64,000 bases of DNA, from NCBI GenBank assembly GCA_027574665.1, contig CM050677.1, positions 2,117,273 to 2,181,272 of the forward strand, given 5' to 3'. This stretch comes from Rhynochetos jubatus (Eukaryota > Chordata > Aves > Eurypygiformes > Rhynochetidae). Position numbers and translations under genes: made by a program. Shown here one piece after another: positions 34,817 to 47,557 of this stretch; the stretch's first letter is position 1; every line of letters starts with the position of its first letter. The notes below the pieces were generated by a model. The model did no database searches and had not been told where the DNA came from. It saw only the letters and a program-made list of their open reading frames with translations.

Positions 34817-37176
34817 ATGCGCGGCTCGTTGAAGCGTCTGCCCGAACACGGACATCTGAAGCAGCACTGTAATGCGACCAAACAGAAAGAGTTAGGAGAG
34901 AATTTCTTGTCCCTTCTTGCTGCGCTCTTGCAGAGCACTGCGTGCCAGAGCAGCCGGATCGCTGTGTTGCTTGCAATCTCCAGTTCCAACAGTGCCACAG
35001 TTCCTCGGCAACAGAAAGAGCTAGGAAGGAATTGCTTGCGCTGTTTTCTCTCGCTGTGCTCTAGCAGTTCGTTCCCTTTTCGGCAGAGCGCGGGACCGCT
35101 TGCAAAGCTTAGAAACAAACCTCTCCCTTTTCCTCCAAAAGGGAAAGAGCTACGAGGGAATTTCTTAGCGAAACCTTGTTTGTTTTGGCAGAGCACTGCA
35201 TGCCTCTTAAGACAGAGCTCTGTATCCCCGGGAAAGTCGAAATCCACAGGGTCACCTTCTCTGTGCTAACAGGCTCGGAGAGGCTCGAATGCGCGGCTCG
35301 TTGAAGCGTCTGCCCGAACACGGACATCTGAAGCAGCACTGTAATGCGAGCAAACAGAAAGAGTTAGGAGAGAATTTCTTGTCCCTTCTTGCTGCGCCCT
35401 TGCAGAGCACTGCGTGCCAGAGCAGCCGGATCGCTGTGTTGCTTGCAATCTCCAGTTCCAACAGTGCCACAGTTCCTCGGCAACAGAAAGAGCTAGGAAG
35501 GAATTGCTTGCGCTGTTTTCTCTCGCTGTGCTCTAGCAGTTCGTTCCCTTCTCGGCAGAGCGCGGGACCGCTTGCAAAGCTTAGAAACAAACCTCTCCCT
35601 TTTCCTCCAAAAGGGAAAGAGCTACGAGGGAATTTCTTAGCGAAACCTTGTTTGTTTTGGCAGAGCACTGCATGCCTCTTAAGACAGAGCTCTGTATCCC
35701 CGGGAAAGTCGAAATCCACAGGGTCACCTTCTCTGTGCTAACAGGCTCGGAGAGGCTGGAATGCGCGGCTCGTTGAAGCGTCTGCCCGAACACGGACATC
35801 TGAAGCAGCACTGTAATGCGACCAAACAGAAAGAGTTAGGAGAGAATTTCTTGTCCCTTCTTGCTGCGCTCTTGCAGAGCACTGCGTGCCAGAGCAGCCG
35901 GATCGCTGTGTTGCTTGCAATCTCCAGTTCCAACAGTGCAACAGTTCCTCGGCAACAGAAAGAGCTAGGAAGGAATTGCTTGCGCTGTTTTCTCTCGCTG
36001 TGCTCTAGCAGTTCGTTCCCTTTTCGGCAGAGCGCGGGACCGCTTGCAAAGCTTAGAAACAAACCTCTCCCTTTTCCTCCAAAAGGGAAAGAGCTACGAG
36101 GGAATTTCTTAGCGAAACCTTGTTTGTTTTGGCAGAGCACTGCATGCCTCTTAAGACAGAGCTCTGTATCCCCGGGAAAGTCGAAATCCACAGGGTCACC
36201 TTCTCTGTGCTAACAGGCTCGGAGAGGCTCGAATGCGCGGCTCGTTGAAGCGTCTGCCCGAACACGGACATCTGAAGCAGCACTGTAATGCGACCAAACA
36301 GAAAGAGTTAGGAGAGAATTTCTTGTCCCTTCTTGCTGCGCCCTTGCAGAGCACTGCGTGCCAGAGCAGCCGGATCGCTGTGTTGCTTGCAATCTCCAGT
36401 TCCAACAGTGCCACAGTTCCTCGGCAACAGAAAGAGCTAGGAAGGAATTGCTTGCGCTGTTTTCTCTCGCTGTGCTCTAGCAGTTCGTTCCCTTTTCGGC
36501 AGAGCGCGGGACCGCTTGCAAAGCTTAGAAACAAACCTCTCCCTTTTCCTCCAAAAGGGAAAGAGCTACGAGGGAATTTCTTAGCGAAACCTTGTTTGTT
36601 TTGGCAGAGCACTGCATGCCTCTTAAGACAGAGCTCTGTATCCCCGGGAAAGTCGCAATCCACAGGGTCACCTTCTCTGTGCTAACAGGCTCGGAGAGGC
36701 TCGAATGCGCGGCTCGTTGAAGCGTCTGCCCGAACACGGACATCTGAAGCAGCACTGTAATGCGACCAAACAGAAAGAGTTAGGAGAGAATTTCTTGTCC
36801 CTTCTTGCTGCGCCTTTGCAGAGCACTGCGTGCCAGAGCAGCCGGACCGCTGTGTTGCTTGCAATCTCCAGTTCCAACAGTGCCACAGTTCCTCGGCAAC
36901 AGAAAGAGCTAGGAAGGAATTGCTTGCGCTGTTTTCTCTCGCTGTGCTCTAGCAGTTCGTTCCCTTTTCGGCAGAGCGCGGGACCGCTTGCAAAGCTTAG
37001 AAACAAACCTCTCCCTTTTCCTCCAAAAGGGAAAGAGCTACGAGGGAATTTCTTAGCGAAACCTTGTTTGTTTTGGCAGAGCACTGCATGCCTCTTAAGA
37101 CAGAGCTCTGTATCCCCGGGAAAGTCGAAATCCACAGGGTCACCTTCTCTGTGCTAACAGGCTCGGAGAGGCTCGA
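34817..37176 (+). repeat. Segmental duplication copy 2 (2,832-bp offset)
   Basis: Monomers 74-78 match 68-72 (31,985-34,344), exactly six monomers later. They are separated by monomer 73 (34,345-34,816), the last CCCGCG copy before 54 kb. Confidence 0.85.
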
Positions 37177-40100
37177 ATGCGCGGCTCGTTGAAGCGTCTG
37201 CCCGAACACGGACATCTGAAGCAGCACTGTAATGCGACCAAACAGAAAGAGTTAGGAGAGAATTTCTTGTCCCTTCTTGCTGCGCTCTTGCAGAGCACTG
37301 CGTGCCAGAGCAGCCGGATCGCTGTGTTGCTTGCAATCTCCAGTTCCAACAGTGCCACAGTTCCTCGGCAACAGAAAGAGCTAGGAAGGAATTGCTTGCG
37401 CTGTTTTCTCTCGCTGTGCTCTAGCAGTTCGTTCCCTTTTCGGCAGAGCGCGGGACCGCTTGCAAAGCTTAGAAACAAACCTCTCCCTTTTCCTCCAAAA
37501 GGGAAAGAGCTACGAGGGAATTTCTTAGCGAAACCTTGTTTGTTTTGGCAGAGCACTGCATGCCTCTTAAGACAGAGCTCTGTATCCCCGGGAAAGTCGA
37601 AATCCACAGGGTCACCTTCTCTGTGCTAACAGGCTCGGAGAGGCTGGAATGCGCGGCTCGTTGAAGCGTCTGCCCGAACACGGACATCTGAAGCAGCACT
37701 GTAATGCGACCAAACAGAAAGAGTTAGGAGAGAATTTCTTGTCCCTTCTTGCTGCGCCCTTGCAGAGCACTGCGTGCCAGAGCAGCCGGATCGCTGTGTT
37801 GCTTGCAATCTCCAGTTCCAACAGTGCCACAGTTCCTCGGCAACAGAAAGAGCTAGGAAGGAATTGCTTGCGCTGTTTTCTCTCGCTGTGCTCTAGCAGT
37901 TCGTTCCCTTTTCGGCAGAGCGCGGGACCGCTTGCAAAGCTTAGAAACAAACCTCTCCCTTTTCCTCCAAAAGGGAAAGAGCTACGAGGGAATTTCTTAG
38001 CGAAACCTTGTTTGTTTTGGCAGAGCACTGCATGCCTCTTAAGACAGAGCTCTGTATCCCCGGGAAAGTCGAAATCCACAGGGTCACCTTCTCTGTGCTA
38101 ACAGGCTCGGAGAGGCTGGAATGCGCGGCTCGTTGAAGCGTCTGCCCGAACACGGACATCTGAAGCAGCACTGTAATGCGACCAAACAGAAAGAGTTAGG
38201 AGAGAATTTCTTGTCCCTTCTTGCTGCGCCTTTGCAGAGCACTGCGTGCCAGAGCAGCCGGACCGCTGTGTTGCTTGCAATCTCCAGTTCCAACAGTGCC
38301 ACAGTTCCCCGGCAACAGAAAGAGCTCGGAAGGAATTGCTTGCGCTGTTTTCTCTCGCTGTGCTCTAGCAGTTCGTTCCCTTTTCGGCAGAGCGCGGGAC
38401 CGCTTGCAAAGCTTAGAAACAAACCTCTCCCTTTTCCTCCAAAAGGGAAAGAGCTACGAGGGAATTTCTTAGCGAAACCTTGTTTGTTTTGGCAGAGCAC
38501 TGCATGCCTCTTAAGACAGAGCTCTGTATCCCCGGGAAAGTCGCAATCCACAGGGTCACCTTCTCTGTGCTAACAGGCTCGGAGAGGCTCGAATGCGCGG
38601 CTCGTTGAAGCGTCTGCCCGAACACGGACATCTGAAGCAGCACTGTAATGCGACCAAACAGAAAGAGTTAGGAGAGAATTTCTTGTCCCTTCTTGCTGCG
38701 CCTTTGCAGAGCACTGCGTGCCAGAGCAGCCGGACCGCTGTGTTGCTTGCAATCTCCAGTTCCAACAGTGCCACAGTTCCTCGGCAACAGAAAGAGCTAG
38801 GAAGGAATTGCTTGCGCTGTTTTCTCTCGCTGTGCTCTAGCAGTTCGTTCCCTTTTCGGCAGAGCGCGGGACCGCTTGCAAAGCTTAGAAACAAACCTCT
38901 CCCTTTTCCTCCAAAAGGGAAAGAGCTACGAGGGAATTTCTTAGCGAAACCTTGTTTGTTTTGGCAGAGCACTGCATGCCTCTTAAGACAGAGCTCTGTA
39001 TCCCCGGGAAAGTCGCAATCCACAGGGTCACCTTCTCTGTGCTAACAGGCTCGGAGAGGCTCGAATGCGCGGCTCGTTGAAGCGTCTGCCCGAACACGGA
39101 CATCTGAAGCAGCACTGTAATGCGACCAAACAGAAAGAGTTAGGAGAGAATTTCTTGTCCCTTCTTGCTGCGCCTTTGCAGAGCACTGCGTGCCAGAGCA
39201 GCCGGACCGCTGTGTTGCTTGCAATCTCCAGTTCCAACAGTGCCACAGTTCCTCGGCAACAGAAAGAGCTAGGAAGGAATTGCTTGCGCTGTTTTCTCTC
39301 GCTGTGCTCTAGCAGTTCGTTCCCTTTTCGGCAGAGCGCGGGACCGCTTGCAAAGCTTAGAAACAAACCTCTCCCTTTTCCTCCAAAAGGGAAAGAGCTA
39401 CGAGGGAATTTCTTAGCGAAACCTTGTTTGTTTTGGCAGAGCACTGCATGCCTCTTAAGACAGAGCTCTGTATCCCCGGGAAAGTCGAAATCCACAGGGT
39501 CACCTTCTCTGTGCTAACAGGCTCGGAGAGGCTCGAATGCGCGGCTCGTTGAAGCATCTGCCCGAACACGGACATCTGAAGCAGCACTGTAATGCGACCA
39601 AACAGAAAGAGTTAGGAGAGAATTTCTTGTCCCTTCTTGCTGCGCTCTTGCAGAGCACTGCGTGCCAGAGCAGCCGGATCGCTGTGTTGCTTGCAATCTC
39701 CAGTTCCAACAGTGCCACAGTTCCTCGGCAACAGAAAGAGCTAGGAAGGAATTGCTTGCGCTGTTTTCTCTCGCTGTGCTCTAGCAGTTCGTTCCCTTTT
39801 CGGCAGAGCGCGGGACCGCTTGCAAAGCTTAGAAACAAACCTCTCCCTTTTCCTCCAAAAGGGAAAGAGCTACGAGGGAATTTCTTAGCGAAACCTTGTT
39901 TGTTTTGGCAGAGCACTGCATGCCTCTTAAGACAGAGCTCTGTATCCCCGGGAAAGTCGAAATCCACAGGGTCACCTTCTCTGTGCTAACAGGCTCGGAG
40001 AGGCTGGAATGCGCGGCTCGTTGAAGCGTCTGCCCGAACACGGACATCTGAAGCAGCACTGTAATGCGACCAAACAGAAAGAGTTAGGAGAGAATTTCTT

Positions 40101-42368
40101 GTCCCTTCTTGCTGCGCCCTTGCAGAGCACTGCGTGCCAGAGCAGCCGGATCGCTGTGTTGCTTGCAATCTCCAGTTCCAACAGTGCCACAGTTCCTCGG
40201 CAACAGAAAGAGCTAGGAAGGAATTGCTTGCGCTGTTTTCTCTCGCTGTGCTCTAGCAGTTCGTTCCCTTTTCGGCAGAGCGCGGGACCGCTTGCAAAGC
40301 TTAGAAACAAACCTCTCCCTTTTCCTCCAAAAGGGAAAGAGCTACGAGGGAATTTCTTAGCGAAACCTTGTTTGTTTTGGCAGAGCACTGCATGCCTCTT
40401 AAGACAGAGCTCTGTATCCCCGGGAAAGTCGAAATCCACAGGGTCACCTTCTCTGTGCTAACAGGCTCGGAGAGGCTGGAATGCGCGGCTCGTTGAAGCG
40501 TCTGCCCGAACACGGACATCTGAAGCAGCACTGTAATGCGACCAAACAGAAAGAGTTAGGAGAGAATTTCTTGTCCCTTCTTGCTGCGCCTTTGCAGAGC
40601 ACTGCGTGCCAGAGCAGCCGGACCGCTGTGTTGCTTGCAATCTCCAGTTCCAACAGTGCCACAGTTCCTCGGCAACAGAAAGAGCTAGGAAGGAATTGCT
40701 TGCGCTGTTTTCTCTCGCTGTGCTCTAGCAGTTCGTTCCCTTTTCGGCAGAGCGCGGGACCGCTTGCAAAGCTTAGAAACAAACCTCTCCCTTTTCCTCC
40801 AAAAGGGAAAGAGCTACGAGGGAATTTCTTAGCGAAACCTTGTTTGTTTTGGCAGAGCACTGCATGCCTCTTAAGACAGAGCTCTGTATCCCCGGGAAAG
40901 TCGAAATCCACAGGGTCACCTTCTCTGTGCTAACAGGCTCGGAGAGGCTCGAATGCGCGGCTCGTTGAAGCGTCTGCCCGAACACGGACATCTGAAGCAG
41001 CACTGTAATGCGAGCAAACAGAAAGAGTTAGGAGAGAATTTCTTGTCCCTTCTTGCTGCGCTCTTGCAGAGCACTGCGTGCCAGAGCAGCCGGATCGCTG
41101 TGTTGCTTGCAATCTCCAGTTCCAACAGTGCCACAGTTCCTCGGCAACAGAAAGAGCTAGGAAGGAATTGCTTGCGCTGTTTTCTCTCGCTGTGCTCTAG
41201 CAGTTCGTTCCCTTTTCGGCAGAGCGCGGGACCGCTTGCAAAGCTTAGAAACAAACCTCTCCCTTTTCCTCCAAAAGGGAAAGAGCTACGAGGGAATTTC
41301 TTAGCGAAACCTTGTTTGTTTTGGCAGAGCACTGCATGCCTCTTAAGACAGAGCTCTGTATCCCCGGGAAAGTCGAAATCCACAGGGTCACCTTCTCTGT
41401 GCTAACAGGCTCGGAGAGGCTGGAATGCGCGGCTCGTTGAAGCGTCTGCCCGAACACGGACATCTGAAGCAGCACTGTAATGCGACCAAACAGAAAGAGT
41501 TAGGAGAGAATTTCTTGTCCCTTCTTGCTGCGCCCTTGCAGAGCACTGCGTGCCAGAGCAGCCGGATCGCTGTGTTGCTTGCAATCTCCAGTTCCAACAG
41601 TGCCACAGTTCCTCGGCAACAGAAAGAGCTAGGAAGGAATTGCTTGCACTGTTTTCTCTCGCTGTGCTCTAGCAGTTCGTTCCCTTTTCGGCAGAGCGCG
41701 GGACCGCTTGCAAAGCTTAGAAACAAACCTCTCCCTTTTCCTCCAAAAGGGAAAGAGCTACGAGGGAATTTCTTAGCGAAACCTTGTTTGTTTTGGCAGA
41801 GCACTGCATGCCTCTTAAGACAGAGCTCTGTATCCCCGGGAAAGTCGAAATCCACAGGGTCACCTTCTCTGTGCTAACAGGCTCGGAGAGGCTGGAATGC
41901 GCGGCTCGTTGAAGCGTCTGCCCGAACACGGACATCTGAAGCAGCACTGTAATGCGACCAAACAGAAAGAGTTAGGAGAGAATTTCTTGTCCCTTCTTGC
42001 TGCGCCTTTGCAGAGCACTGCGTGCCAGAGCAGCCGGACCGCTGTGTTGCTTGCAATCTCCAGTTCCAACAGTGCCACAGTTCCTCGGCAACAGAAAGAG
42101 CTAGGAAGGAATTGCTTGCGCTGTTTTCTCTCGCTGTGCTCTAGCAGTTCGTTCCCTTTTCGGCAGAGCGCGGGACCGCTTGCAAAGGTTAGAAACAAAC
42201 CTCTCCCTTTTCCTCCAAAAGGGAAAGAGCTACGAGGGAATTTCTTAGCGAAACCTTGTTTGTTTTGGCAGAGCACTGCATGCCTCTTAAGACAGAGCTC
42301 TGTATCCCCGGGAAAGTCGAAATCCACAGGGTCACCTTCTCTGTGCTAACAGGCTCGGAGAGGCTCGA
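37177..42368 (+). repeat. Short-period haplotype repeats (3 and 5 monomers)
   Basis: Monomers 79-89 repeat the order CTCTTG copy, then GGCTGG/CCCTTG copy, then GGCTGG/GGACCGC copy: 79-80-81, 84-85-86 and 87-88-89. Two extra GGACCGC copies (82 and 83) follow the first triplet. Private single changes occur at 38,309, 38,327, 39,556, 41,648 and 42,188; the last destroys an AAGCTT site. Confidence 0.65.
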
Positions 42369-43784
42369 ATGCGCGGCTCGTTGAAGCGTCTGCCCGAACA
42401 CGGACATCTGAAGCAGCACTGTAATGCGACCAAACAGAAAGAGTTAGGAGAGAATTTCTTGTCCCTTCTTGCTGCGCCTTTGCAGAGCACTGCGTGCCAG
42501 AGCAGCCGGATCGCTGTGTTGCTTGCAATCTCCGGTTCCAACAGTGCCACAGTTCCTCGGCAACAGAAAGAGCTAGGAAGGAATTGCTTACGCTGTTTTC
42601 TCTCGCTGTGCTCTAGCAGTTCGTTCCCTTTTCGGCAGAGCGCGGGACCGCTTGCAAAGCTTAGAAACAAACCTCTCCCTTTTCCTCCAAAAGGGAAAGA
42701 GCTACGAGGGAATTTCTTAGCGAAACCTTGTTTGTTTTGGCAGAGCACTGCATGCCTCTTAAGACAGAGCTCTGTATGCCCGGGAAAGTCGAAATCCACA
42801 GGGTCACCTTCTCTGTGCTAACAGGCTCGGAGAGGCTGGAATGCGCGGCTCGTTGAAGCGTCTGCCCGAACACGGACATCTGAAGCAGCACTGTAATGCG
42901 ACCAAACAGAAAGAGTTAGGAGAGAATTTCTTGTCCCTTCTTGCTGCGCCTTTGCAGAGCACTGCGTGCCAGAGCAGCCGGATCGCTGTGTTGCTTGCAA
43001 TCTCCAGTTCCAACAGTGCCACAGTTCCTCGGCAACAGAAAGAGCTAGGAAGGAATTGCTTGCGCTGTTTTCTCTCGCTGTGCTCTAGCAGTTCGTTCCC
43101 TTTTCGGCAGAGCGCGGGACCGCTTGCAAAGCTTAGAAACAAACCTCTCCCTTTTCCTCCAAAAGGGAAAGAGCTACGAGGGAATTTCTTAGCGAAACCT
43201 TGTTTGTTTTGGCAGAGCACTGCATGCCTCTTAAGACAGAGCTCTGTATCCCCGGGAAAGTCGAAATCCACAGGGTCACCTTCTCTGTGCTAACAGGCTC
43301 GGAGAGGCTGGAATGCGCGGCTCGTTGAAGCGTCTGCCCGAACACGGACATCTGAAGCAGCACTGTAATGCGACCAAACAGAAAGAGTTAGGAGAGAATT
43401 TCTTGTCCCTTCTTGCTGCGCCTTTGCAGAGCACTGCGTGACAGAGCAGCCGGATCGCTGTGTTGCTTGCAATCTCCAGTTCCAACAGTGCCACAGTTCC
43501 TCGGCAACAGAAAGAGCTAGGAAGGAATTGCTTGCGCTGTTTTCTCTCGCTGTGCTCTAGCAGTTCGTTCCCTTTTCGGCAGAGCGCGGGACGGCTTGCA
43601 AAGCTTAGAAACAAACCTCTCCCTTTTCCTCCAAAAGGGAAAGAGCTACGAGGGAATTTCTTAGCGAAACCTTGTTTGTTTTGGCAGAGCACTGCATGCC
43701 TCTTAAGACAGAGCTCTGTATCCCCGGGAAAGTCGAAATCCACAGGGTCACCTTCTCTGTGCTAACAGGCTCGGAGAGGCTCGA
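42369..43784 (+). repeat. Segmental duplication copy 1 (5,189-bp offset)
   Basis: Monomers 90-92 match monomers 101-103 (47,558-48,973). Private shared variants are CTCCGGTTCC (90/101) and, in 92/103, GCGTGACAGAG together with GGGACGGC. The match continues further at an offset of 5,661 bp (95-97 with 107-109), so one monomer was inserted near monomers 104-105. Confidence 0.85.
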
Positions 43785-44256
43785 ATGCGCGGCTCGTTGA
43801 AGCGTCTGCCCGAACACGGACATCTGAAGCAGCACTGTAATGCGACCAAACAGAAAGAGTTAGGAGAGAATTTCTTGTCCCTTCTTGCTGCGCCTTTGCA
43901 GAGCACTGCGTGCCAGAGCAGCCGGATCGCTGTGTTGCTTGCAATCTCCAGTTCCAACAGTGCCACAGTTCCTCGGCAACAGAAAGAGCTAGGAAGGAAT
44001 TGCTTGCGCTGTTTTCTCTCGCTGTGCTCTAGCAGTTCGTTCCCTTTTCGGCAGAGCGCGGGACCGCTTGCAAAGCTTAGAAACAAACCTCTCCCTTTTC
44101 CTCCAAAAGGGAAAGAGCTACGAGGGAATTTCTTAGCGAAACCTTGTTTGTTTTGGCAGAGCACTGCATGCCTCTTAAGACAGAGCTCTGTGTCCCCGGG
44201 AAAGTCGAAATCCACAGGGTCACCTTCTCTGTGCTAACAGGCTCGGAGAGGCTCGA

Positions 44257-46613
44257 ATGCGCGGCTCGTTGAAGCGTCTGCCCGAACACGGACATCTGAA
44301 GCAGCACTGTAATGCGACCAAACAGAAAGAGTTAGGAGAGAATTTCTTGTCCCTTCTTGCTGCGCCTTTGCAGAGCACTGCGTGCCAGAGCAGCCGGATC
44401 GCTGTGTTGCTTGCAATCTCCAGTTCCAACAGTGCCACAGTTCCTCGGCAACAGAAAGAGCTAGGAAGGAATTGCTTACGCTGTTTTCTCTCGCTGTGCT
44501 CTAGCAGTTCGTTCCCTTTTCGGCAGAGCGCGGGACCGCTTGCAAAGCTTAGAAACAAACCTCTCCCTTTTCCTCCAAAAGGGAAAGAGCTACGAGGGAA
44601 TTTCTGAGTGAAACCTTGTTTGTTTTGGCAGAGCACTGCATGCCTCTTAAGACAGAGCTCTGTATGCCCGGGAAAGTCGAAATCCACAGGGTCACCTTCT
44701 CTGTGCTAACAGGCTCGGAGAGGCTGGAATGCGCGGCTCGTTGAAGCGTCTGCCCGAACACGGACATCTGAAGCAGCACTGTAATGCGACCAAACAGAAA
44801 GAGTTAGGAGAGAATTTCTTGTCCCTTCTTGCTGCGCCCTTGCAGAGCACTGCGTGCCAGAGCAGCCGGATCGCTGTGTTGCTTGCAATCTCCAGTTCCA
44901 ACAGTGCCACAGTTCCTCGGCAACAGAAAGAGCTAGGAAGGAATTGCTTGCGCTGTTTTCTCTCGCTGTGCTCTAGCAGTTCGTTCCCTTTTCGGCAGAG
45001 CGCGGGACCGCTTGCAAAGCTTAGAAACAAACCTTCCCTTTTCCTCCAAAAGGGAAAGAGCTACGAGGGAATTTCTTAGCGAAACCTTGTTTGTTTTGGC
45101 AGAGCACTGCATGCCTCTTAAGACAGAGCTCTGTATGCCCGGGAAAGTCGAAATCCACAGGGTCACCTTCTCTGTGCTAACAGGCTCGGAGAGGCTGGAA
45201 TGCGCGGCTCGTTGAAGCGTCTGCCCGAACACGGACATCTGAAGCAGCACTGTAATGCGACCAAACAGAAAGAGTTAGGAGAGAATTTCTTGTCCCTTCT
45301 TGCTGCGCCCTTGCAGAGCACTGCGTGCCAGAGCAGCCGGATCGCTGTGTTGCTTGCAATCTCCAGTTCCAACAGTGCCACAGTTCCTCGGCAACAGAAA
45401 GAGCTAGGAAGGAATTGCTTGCGCTGTTTTCTCTCGCTGTGCTCTAGCAGTTCGTTCCCTTTTCGGCAGAGCGCGGGACCGCTTGCAAAGCTTAGAAACA
45501 AACCTTCCCTTTTCCTCCAAAAGGGAAAGAGCTACGAGGGAATTTCTTAGCGAAACCTTGTTTGTTTTGGCAGAGCACTGCATGCCTCTTAAGACAGAGC
45601 TCTGGATCCCCGGGAAAGTCGAAATCCACAGGGTCACCTTCTCTGTGCTAACAGGCTCGGAGAGGCTCGAATGCGCGGCTCGTTGAAGCGTCTGCCCGAA
45701 CACGGACATCTGAAGCAGCACTGTAATGCGACCAAACAGAAAGAGTTAGGAGAGAATTTCTTGTCCCTTCTTGCTGCGCCTTTGCAGAGCACTGCGTGCC
45801 AGAGCAGCCGGATCGCTGTGTTGCTTGCAATCTCCAGTTCCAACAGTGCCACAGTTCCTCGGCAACAGAAAGAGCTAGGAAGGAATTGCTTACGCTGTTT
45901 TCTCTCGCTGTGCTCTAGCAGTTCGTTCCCTTTTCGGCAGAGCGCGGGACCGCTTGCAAAGCTTAGAAACAAACCTCTCCCTTTTCCTCCAAAAGGGAAA
46001 GAGCTACGAGGGAATTTCTGAGTGAAACCTTGTTTGTTTTGGCAGAGCACTGCATGCCTCTTAAGACAGAGCTCTGTATGCCCGGGAAAGTCGAAATCCA
46101 CAGGGTCACCTTCTCTGTGCTAACAGGCTCGGAGAGGCTGGAATGCGCGGCTCGTTGAAGCGTCTGCCCGAACACGGACATCTGAAGCAGCACTGTAATG
46201 CGACCAAACAGAAAGAGTTAGGAGAGAATTTCTTGTCCCTTCTTGCTGCGCCCTTGCAGAGCACTGCGTGCCAGAGCAGCCGGATCGCTGTGTTGCTTGC
46301 AATCTCCAGTTCCAACAGTGCCACAGTTCCTCGGCAACAGAAAGAGCTAGGAAGGAATTGCTTGCGCTGTTTTCTCTCGCTGTGCTCTAGCAGTTCGTTC
46401 CCTTTTCGGCAGAGCGCGGGACCGCTTGCAAAGCTTAGAAACAAACCTTCCCTTTTCCTCCAAAAGGGAAAGAGCTACGAGGGAATTTCTTAGCGAAACC
46501 TTGTTTGTTTTGGCAGAGCACTGCATGCCTCTTAAGACAGAGCTCTGGATCCCCGGGAAAGTCGAAATCCACAGGGTCACCTTCTCTGTGCTAACAGGCT
46601 CGGAGAGGCTCGA
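44257..46613 (+). repeat. Earlier trimer plus dimer of the 1,414-bp unit
   Basis: Monomers 94-96 (TGAGTG copy, then two 471-bp copies) form a complete 1,414-bp trimer. Monomers 97-98 form a shortened version with a TGAGTG copy and only one 471-bp copy (46,143), whose end matches the second 471-bp type. A deletion joining the first and second 471-bp types would explain it. Confidence 0.7.
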
Positions 46614-47557
46614 ATGCGCGGCTCGTTGAAGCGTCTGCCCGAACACGGACATCTGAAGCAGCACTGTAATGCGACCAAACAGAAAGAGTTAGGAGAGAAT
46701 TTCTTGTCCCTTCTTGCTGCGCCTTTGCAGAGCACTGCGTGCCAGAGCAGCCGGATCGCTGTGTTGCTTGCAATCTCCAGTTCCAACAGTGCCACAGTTC
46801 CTCGGCAACAGAAAGAGCTAGGAAGGAATTGCTTGCGCTGTTTTCTCTCGCTGTGCTCTAGCAGTTCGTTCCCTTTTCGGCAGAGCGCGGGACCGCTTGC
46901 AAAGCTTAGAAACAAACCTCTCCCTTTTCCTCCAAAAGGGAAAGAGCTACGAGGGAATTTCTTAGCGAAACCTTGTTTGTTTTGGCAGAGCACTGCATGC
47001 CTCTTAAGACAGAGCTCTGTATCCCCGGGAAAGTCGAAATCCACAGGGTCACCTTCTCTGTGCTAACAGGCTCGGAGAGGCTCGAATGCGCGGCTCGTTG
47101 AAGCGTCTGCCCGAACACGGACATCTGAAGCAGCACTGTAATGCGACCAAACAGAAAGAGTTAGGAGAGAATTTCTTGTCCCTTCTTGCTGCGCCCTTGC
47201 AGAGCACTGCGTGCCAGAGCAGCCGGATCGCTGTGTTGCTTGCAATCTCCAGTTCCAACAGTGCCACAGTTCCTCGGCAACAGAAAGAGCTAGGAAGGAA
47301 TTGCTTGCGCTGTTTTCTCTCGCTGTGCTCTAGCAGTTCGTTCCCTTTTCGGCAGAGCGCGGGACCGCTTGCAAAGCTTAGAAACAAACCTCTCCCTTTT
47401 CCTCCAAAAGGGAAAGAGCTACGAGGGAATTTCTTAGCGAAACCTTGTTTGTTTTGGCAGAGCACTGCATGCCTCTTAAGACAGAGCTCTGTATCCCCGG
47501 GAAAGTCGAAATCCACAGGGTCACCTTCTCTGTGCTAACAGGCTCGGAGAGGCTCGA

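Larger units (their letters stand above)
31985..42368 (+). repeat. Domain II: CTCTTG / GGACCGC haplotype block
   Basis: This part covers monomers 68 to 89. The CTCTTG allele of subrepeat A occurs in monomers 68, 70, 74, 76, 79, 84 and 87 and nowhere else in the window. GGACCGC without the nearby CCACTTCC change occurs in monomers 72, 78, 81, 82, 83, 86 and 89 and also only here. The GTCGCAATCC allele is likewise private (monomers 71, 77, 81, 82). TGCCCGGG is absent. Short periodicities of 3, 5 and 6 monomers are visible. The block looks locally amplified and homogenised apart from its neighbours. Confidence 0.75.
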
